Source: Phoronis ovalis
Lineage: Eukaryota; Phoronida; Phoronidae
NCBI GenBank assembly: GCA_028565635.1
Contig: JAOXYB010045060.1
Location: forward strand, 1-12,446
Direction of reading: 5' to 3'
DNA length: 12,446 nucleotides
Shown in pieces: positions 1 to 12,446 of this stretch; position 1 is the first letter of the stretch; each line of letters starts with the position of its first letter. Both the position numbers and the translations under genes were made by a program. The notes under the pieces were generated by a model. The model ran no database searches and was not told the DNA's origin. It worked only from the letters and a program-made list of their open reading frames with translations.

Positions 1-575
1 GCATTTTCTACATGTACGTGTATGCACCAATTCATTTAATCCATATTAAAAGATACTATCTTCACGGCATGAAGTTTTTACCATATAATTCACGCCCAGT
101 AAATCAAATTTAACAGGCGTCACAGAGTCACTACTTACTCCTATGCTGATTAATGATTTTATAAAAAATGACAAAAACTGAATTGGTTGTCATGAGCCGT
201 CTTGTTACATATAAAAGGAAATAAAGGTTTTTAAAACAATAATTATACACAGTTATATTGTTCGTGGCGCATTTGTTTAAAATCGATAAGTCCTTTTCAT
301 GCGTTAATATAAGTATAATTGACAAAGTTTGCAGAAATGAAAATAAAATAGAACGTGTTTATAATATTATTGGATTTCTGACAACTAATATGCAGTTAAC
401 AGTTAACTTCAAACTGGCGTTAGATGCTACACTATCTACCCCTACGGAAGTTATATTGATTTTAATGCAAAAAAAACGATTGGAGAATGTATATGTAGCA
501 TTATTTGAATCTATCAGTTAATCGGTTTTGATAACGTATAAGCATTCGATATTAAAAAAAATAAACAGTTCTTAC
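1..575 (-). other. Partial intron of the CNBD2-like gene
   Basis: AT-rich sequence downstream of exon F's GTAAG donor. I searched the minus strand for the expected start of the nucleotide-binding fold and saw nothing that fits, so the next exon is probably beyond the left edge. The plus-strand open frame 258-521 has no recognisable protein character. Confidence 0.55.
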
Positions 576-9428
<8,853 letters not shown>

Positions 9429-9678
9429 TTTGAATTGTAGAAATTTCACAAAGCTTTTCTTAATTATTTTCGATCTTCTCGCTCACATAGGAAACGGTCA
9501 TAATTTCTTATCAATTATCGTAGTGCGTTGATGTATAATTCATAGTTTACTTTTATCGTTGTGTTTCCTAAAGAAAAAATCATTCATGTCAAATGTCTAA
9601 GCGTAAATCCAATAGGTTATTAACATTGAACGTCGCATAGCTGCGAAACTTAAAATACTGATATCGGATATCGTTGAG

Positions 9679-9692
9679 GTTGCCTCCGTCAC
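9679..9692 (-). promoter_or_regulatory. RFX X-box-like site upstream of the CNBD2-like gene (tentative)
   Basis: On the minus strand the sequence is GTGACG-GA-GGCAAC, which matches the X-box consensus GTNRCC-N(0-3)-RGYAAC at 11 of 12 positions. It lies about 250 bases before the start codon, in the range where RFX sites sit in front of ciliary and flagellar genes. A single motif match is weak evidence. Confidence 0.3.
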
Positions 9693-10583
9693 TCTCTTCT
9701 TCATCACTGTAAGTGTGTCTGTATCCATAGTATTGCGTACTAAATACAACGCAAAACGTTAAATATCGCTATTTATTCTCATTTTAGTTTGTTGTGTGCA
9801 CAAATTGTATGTTACATTAAGGAAGCTATATTCACCAGCTTAGTTCTTAAGGATCTATATTGTAGAATGTTTCATCATCCTTTGACCAATGAAAACCTGT
9901 TCGCACTCAAAAAATTGTTGTTTTTTTTCGATATTGCTAGCTACCACGGTCAAAAGAAGATGCGAAAGTTTCAATCGGTACGTAAGCGCTACCATTTGAG
10001 TTAGCACTTCGCTGTCTCACTACCTGATCTCCTAAACAACGAAAAGCACTTGAAAGCTGTTCTTACGGACAACGACTTTTTAATGCCATTCAACATCTCT
10101 ATGATTATGAAATCATAAATGCATGCACTTTTCTGAATTTTGTGTACAGATCCCAGCATCAGTAAATATATAAAGGAAGGCTTACGATTCTGCTCAAAAT
10201 ACTTCATTATTACGCATTTGTGTAAATAACTTAAACATAAGAATTTCATTCAAAAATATTACATAAAATTTTATAGAATTTTAGGAATAGTTCATTTAAT
10301 CTAAATTTATGATGCGTTTTATACAATTGTAATTTTACTATATTTAAATATTTACATTGTTATATAGTATCTATCAACAATAAAAATAATAAACAAGTTT
10401 AATTATATTTTCTGCAGACTGTATCTACATGCTTATATATTTCATATTTTGATTAAATTTTAGGCAGGCGGCTTTTATAATCCATGAAAACAAGTTTGCA
10501 CACTTTATATGTAAATAAACGTGTTATTTAAAAATTAGAGAAAGGGAATTCAACTCATCGGGTTTATAAATGGTGTATACTAC

Positions 10584-10650
10584 ATGCGCAGTTACATCCC
10601 GGGATTTACACACTGAAATGCGCGTACATCTGGGGTGTACATGCAATTCC
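10584..10650. repeat. Two-unit direct repeat, ATGCGC...TACATC..GGG, offset 34 bases
   Basis: ATGCGCAGTTACATCCCGGG at 10584 and ATGCGCGTACATCTGGGG at 10618 share the order ATGCGC, TACATC, GGG, TTACA/TGTACA. Related strings occur at about 833-880 and 4761-4785, so it may be a small dispersed family. Confidence 0.35.
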
Positions 10651-10970
10651 AGAAATTAACGAGCCCGGGACCTTTGATTAGTCGGGAAGAAGCGTTAATC
10701 ACTTACATATTTTAGCACTAGTTGTATATATGTTCGTGTCTAATCGAATAACAAATATTTTACACTTTTTTCGACTTGGATTTTGTTTTTACGGGTTAAG
10801 ATTGGAGTGATGCGCTTGCTTGTCGTGTGATGCAACGGATAATAGCACAGCTCATTACCTTGCGGCCATACGATGACTAAGTCGCCAGCTATCTATCCCA
10901 ATAGATGTTTGCATGTCATTACAGACACTACCACTGCGGCATTTAGAATTATATATTCATAAAATACAAA

Positions 10971-11046
10971 AGGAGATGTCCTATTCATATGCATTTAGGC
11001 TGTCTCCTATCCAAGGGGAAATATATCGCCAGTCTAGTTTCCCCTT
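10971..11046. other. Two consecutive hairpins
   Basis: Hairpin 1 pairs 10971-10983 with 10996-11008 (AGGAGATGTCCTA with TAGGCTGTCTCCT, 10 of 13 positions). Hairpin 2 pairs 11013-11021 with 11038-11046 perfectly (AAGGGGAAA with TTTCCCCTT, 16-base loop). Only 4 bases separate them. I do not recognise a known RNA class. Confidence 0.4.
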
Positions 11047-11132
11047 ATAAAAATTAGGTCCAAGTCGGAAAACATTTAATACAAAAATATTTATTTTTCA
11101 AATACTCTATTTGCCATTTTGACTTTTCCGAA

Positions 11133-11342
11133 TTGTGTCCACTATATTTTTAGTGTATGGAAACCGTCGACGGTTTTATACAAACGAAGAAATCATACCG
11201 TCAACGCTTTTAACTTAACCGTTAACGGTTTAGTAAAAAAAAGCGTTGACGCCTGTGGAAAAACCGTCGACAGTTGCATTAAAACCGTTGTCGCCTACCA
11301 TTTCTATATATATAATGGGCCGACAACTTTTGTCCACTATAT
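11133..11342. repeat. Direct repeats GTCCACTATAT flanking the palindrome array
   Basis: TTGTGTCCACTATAT at 11133-11147 and TTTTGTCCACTATAT at 11328-11342, 195 bases apart, bracket the six-site array. They could be ends of a mobile or duplicated unit; they are short enough to be chance in AT-rich DNA. Confidence 0.4.
11163..11295. repeat. Array of six palindrome-like 12-mers, mostly 21 bases apart
   Basis: Sites: ACCGTCGACGGT (11163), ACCGTCAACGCT (11197), ACCGTTAACGGT (11218), AGCGTTGACGCC (11242), ACCGTCGACAGT (11263), ACCGTTGTCGCC (11284). The first and third are perfect palindromes around GTCGAC or GTTAAC; the others keep five to six bases of each half. Start-to-start spacings are 34, 21, 24, 21, 21, i.e. 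mostly two helical turns. Linkers are short A/T runs. It could be a young minisatellite or a cluster of binding sites for a dimeric protein; the sequence alone does not decide. Confidence 0.75.
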
Positions 11343-11480
11343 AATTCCATATGTCAGGCTGTCATGTAATTGGCCGCGCCGAGGAAATTATCAAATACAT
11401 GTATTTTCCCGGTGTATTTTATGACAATTAATGGTTATATAAAAAATTAGCGTTACATTGATAATTAGTAAATTTGACAA

Positions 11481-11491
11481 GTCCTTTTTGG
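11481..11491 (-). terminator. Histone downstream element candidate (purine-rich)
   Basis: CCAAAAAGGAC on the minus strand, about 11 bases beyond the stem-loop, is the expected place and composition for the element that pairs with U7 snRNA in histone pre-mRNA 3' processing. Confidence 0.5.
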
Positions 11492-11502
11492 AATATATGG
11501 GT

Positions 11503-11518
11503 GGCCCTTAAAAGGGCC
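11503..11518 (-). terminator. Histone mRNA 3' stem-loop of H2A
   Basis: GGCCCTTTTAAGGGCC on the minus strand fits the metazoan consensus GGYYCTTYTNAGRRCC, with the usual AAC before and ACC after. Stem of 6, loop of 4. It sits 21 bases past the H2A stop codon and would be bound by SLBP and cleaved after it, giving a non-polyadenylated mRNA. It marks the gene as a replication-dependent histone copy. Confidence 0.95.
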
Positions 11519-11539
11519 GTTGAGTTTAAATAAGACAGT

Positions 11540-11912
11540 TTACTTGGCGGCCTTAGCCTTCTTGGGCAGAAGTACTGCCTGGATGTTTGGCAGAACACCA
11601 CCTTGGGCAATGGTGACACCGCCGAGGAGTTTGTTTAATTCTTCGTCATTACGGACAGCCAACTGCAAGTGACGTGGAATGATCCTGCTCTTCTTGTTGT
11701 CACGGGCAGCGTTACCGGCCAATTCGAGAACTTCAGCTGCGAGGTATTCCATCACGGCAGTCAGATACACTGGAGGACCGGCGCCAACACGTTGAGCGTA
11801 GTTACCCTTGCGGAGCAGCTAGACGATGAATTCTACCAACTGGGAGCCCAGCGCGGGATGAGCGGCTCTTTGCCTTTCCCTTAGCTTTTCCTCCTTTACC
11901 ACGTGCAGACAT
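11540..11912 (-). pseudogene. H2A: Histone H2A, frameshifted copy
   Basis: H2A forms the nucleosome core with H2B. The copy starts at ATG 11912 ([21 protein letters not shown], the basic tail) and ends at TAA 11540-11542. All family landmarks are visible: PVGRIHRL, the docking region [45 protein letters not shown] and a lysine-rich tail. The acidic-patch residues (E in MEYL, AAE, LEL; D, E, E in NDEEL) are retained. Two lesions are seen. Six bases encoding the usual Gln-Phe after RAGL are missing at 11843/11844, probably by slippage between CCAGTT repeats. Four extra bases (CTAG, 11819-11822) after HRL shift the frame, so translation ends at TAA 11802-11804 after 36 residues. Downstream the frame is intact for [13 protein letters not shown] onward. 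Unusual changes are PP for AP before VYL, and LLGG for LLSG. A sequencing or assembly error is an alternative to true decay. Confidence 0.9.
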
Positions 11913-11937
11913 GATGGATTTTATTATTATTCACAAA

Positions 11938-11973
11938 ACTGAATGCCAAGACCGGGTTTTTCAGGTATTTATA
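11938..11973 (-). promoter_or_regulatory. H2A core promoter: TATA box and histone cap motif
   Basis: TATAAATA on the minus strand (11966-11973) is followed about 25 bases later by CATTCAGT (11938-11945), the histone cap-site motif (PyCATTCPu). This would give a leader of roughly 30 bases before ATG 11912. Both elements are intact although the coding sequence is broken. Confidence 0.75.
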
Positions 11974-12060
11974 CTGTCTGATAAGATCCAGTGTATATTT
12001 ATAATGTTTAGCGCTTAAATTTAATTCAACTAATCAGCTTTAAAATTAATGTACTAAAGA

Positions 12061-12216
12061 CCAATGCCACTAAAGGCAATTAATTACTTATAAACCAATC
12101 AAATCCATGTATACGTTATACGTAACCAATAGTATTTCCAATGTTCCGAACTGTGCGACAAAGTCCACTTTACATCTTGGATCCTATTTTAAATACTTTG
12201 CCTGTAAACACCCAAT
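12061..12216 (+). promoter_or_regulatory. Cluster of CCAAT boxes in the H2A/H2B divergent spacer
   Basis: CCAAT on the plus strand at 12061, 12095, 12126, 12138 and 12212; two are CCAATCAAA. They lie between the two divergent histone promoters and would serve both, as NF-Y-type sites do in histone spacers. All read in the H2B direction. Confidence 0.5.
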
Positions 12217-12271
12217 CAAAATAGATTATAAATCAAGTAAGCAATCAAATCTATGAAACATTGATCCCTTC

Positions 12272-12325
12272 ATTTGCATACAAGTTCTTATAAATAGCAC
12301 AGAGTTTCTAAACAAACTATTCATT
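12272..12325 (+). promoter_or_regulatory. H2B-type promoter: octamer, TATA box and cap motif
   Basis: ATTTGCAT (12272-12279) is the octamer, the hallmark of H2B promoters and a target of Oct-1-type POU factors. TATAAATA follows at 12289-12296 and the cap motif TATTCATT at 12318-12325, at standard spacings. It faces away from H2A, the usual divergent H2A-H2B arrangement. The first ATG after the cap is at 12351 (ATG CCC GGG GGG GGT ACT TAA), which stops after six codons because the G-rich repeat begins there; no H2B coding sequence is present in the window. Confidence 0.75.
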
Positions 12326-12353
12326 TCGTTATTATAACAACGGTAGAGCTATG

Positions 12354-12446
12354 CCCGGGGGGGGTACTTAAGGTTTTTTGACTACGGGGATGTGCCGCGG
12401 AACCCAATCCAAAATTTTAGGTTTTGGTAGCAAACCCAATCCAAAT
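12354..12446 (+). repeat. Less diverged copy of the same dispersed repeat, cut by the window edge
   Basis: It begins CCCGGGGGGGGTACTTAAGG, followed by TTTTTTGACTACGGGGATG, TGCCGCGGAACCC and two units with TCCAAA at 12408 and 12440 (32-base spacing, the same as 5118 to 5150 in the intronic copy). It starts within 5 bases of the ATG expected for the divergent H2B gene. Repeats with a G-run followed by TACTTAAGG are, from memory, common in several marine invertebrate genomes. The right end is outside the window. Confidence 0.6.

Larger units (their letters stand above)
9429..11502. other. Intergenic region between the CNBD2-like gene and H2A
   Basis: About 2.1 kb between the CNBD2-like start codon and the H2A 3' end. 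It should include the 5' UTR and promoter of the CNBD2-like gene (right of 9428), for which no TATA box is evident. Named contents are listed separately: an X-box-like site, a small duplicated unit at 10584-10650, two hairpins at 10971-11046 and the palindrome array at 11163-11295. The stretch 9700-10560 shows no gene; its short open frames look random. Confidence 0.6.

Noticed and set aside
258-521. Plus-strand open frame of 87 codons at the left edge
   Set aside because: No recognisable domain, AT-driven composition, and it lies in the intron after exon F.
9789-10249. Two short open frames in the intergenic region (plus 9789-10004, minus 10001-10249)
   Set aside because: No domain, no splice context, no promoter signals; they are of a length expected by chance.
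11119-11424. Plus-strand frame with a seven-residue repeat (TVNxxxx, SVDxxxx, TVDxxxx)
   Set aside because: The heptad pattern is a by-product of the 21-base spacing of the palindromes; the ends of the frame look random.
11540-11770. Truncated H2A starting from an internal GTG
   Set aside because: The real start and tail are visible further upstream at 11912; the short frame is the part after the frameshift.

Overview
This is a window of nuclear DNA from an animal, very probably a marine-type invertebrate; the phylum cannot be fixed from this sequence. The evidence is: (i) coding blocks bounded by GT-AG splice sites, (ii) a replication-dependent histone gene whose 3' end is the metazoan histone stem-loop (GGCCCTTTTAAGGGCC on the minus strand) and not a poly(A) signal, (iii) an octamer-TATA-cap promoter of H2B type, and (iv) AT-rich introns and spacers with a long CT microsatellite and a dispersed G-rich-headed repeat. 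There is no bacterial, viral or CRISPR content.

Layout. Positions 576-9428 (minus strand) hold the 5' part of one spliced gene. I reconstruct six coding exons (A 8896-9428, B 7984-8065, C 3667-4752, D 1980-2486, E 1131-1328, F 576-742). Every junction keeps the reading frame, giving at least 857 residues before the gene runs off the left edge. Exons A-D encode a long, Ser/Thr-, Arg- and Lys-rich, probably disordered region with several PKA-type basic sites and an internal duplication of about 38 residues. Exons E-F look like the segment just before the cyclic-nucleotide-binding domain in CNBD2-like proteins; that domain itself would lie off-window to the left. Introns hold a degenerate repeat (about 5025-5335), a (CT)56 microsatellite (6745-6856), a duplicated AT-rich block (about 7196-7535) and a roughly 180-bp imperfect palindrome (about 8411-8590).

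Positions 9429-11502 are intergenic. They contain an RFX X-box-like site upstream of the CNBD2-like gene, a small repeat (10584-10650), two adjacent hairpins (10971-11046) and an array of six 12-bp palindrome-like sites at mostly 21-bp spacing (11163-11295).

Positions 11480-12446 hold a divergent histone pair. H2A (minus, 11540-11912) keeps its TATA box, cap motif, stem-loop and downstream element, but its coding sequence has a 6-bp in-frame loss and a 4-bp insertion that stops translation after 36 residues. The facing promoter (octamer, TATA, cap; plus strand) is of H2B type, but no H2B reading frame follows: about 30 bases after the cap the sequence becomes the G-rich head of the same repeat family seen in the intron. 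The pair therefore looks like a decaying H2A/H2B unit with its regulation still legible. The two loci have no evident functional link beyond adjacency.
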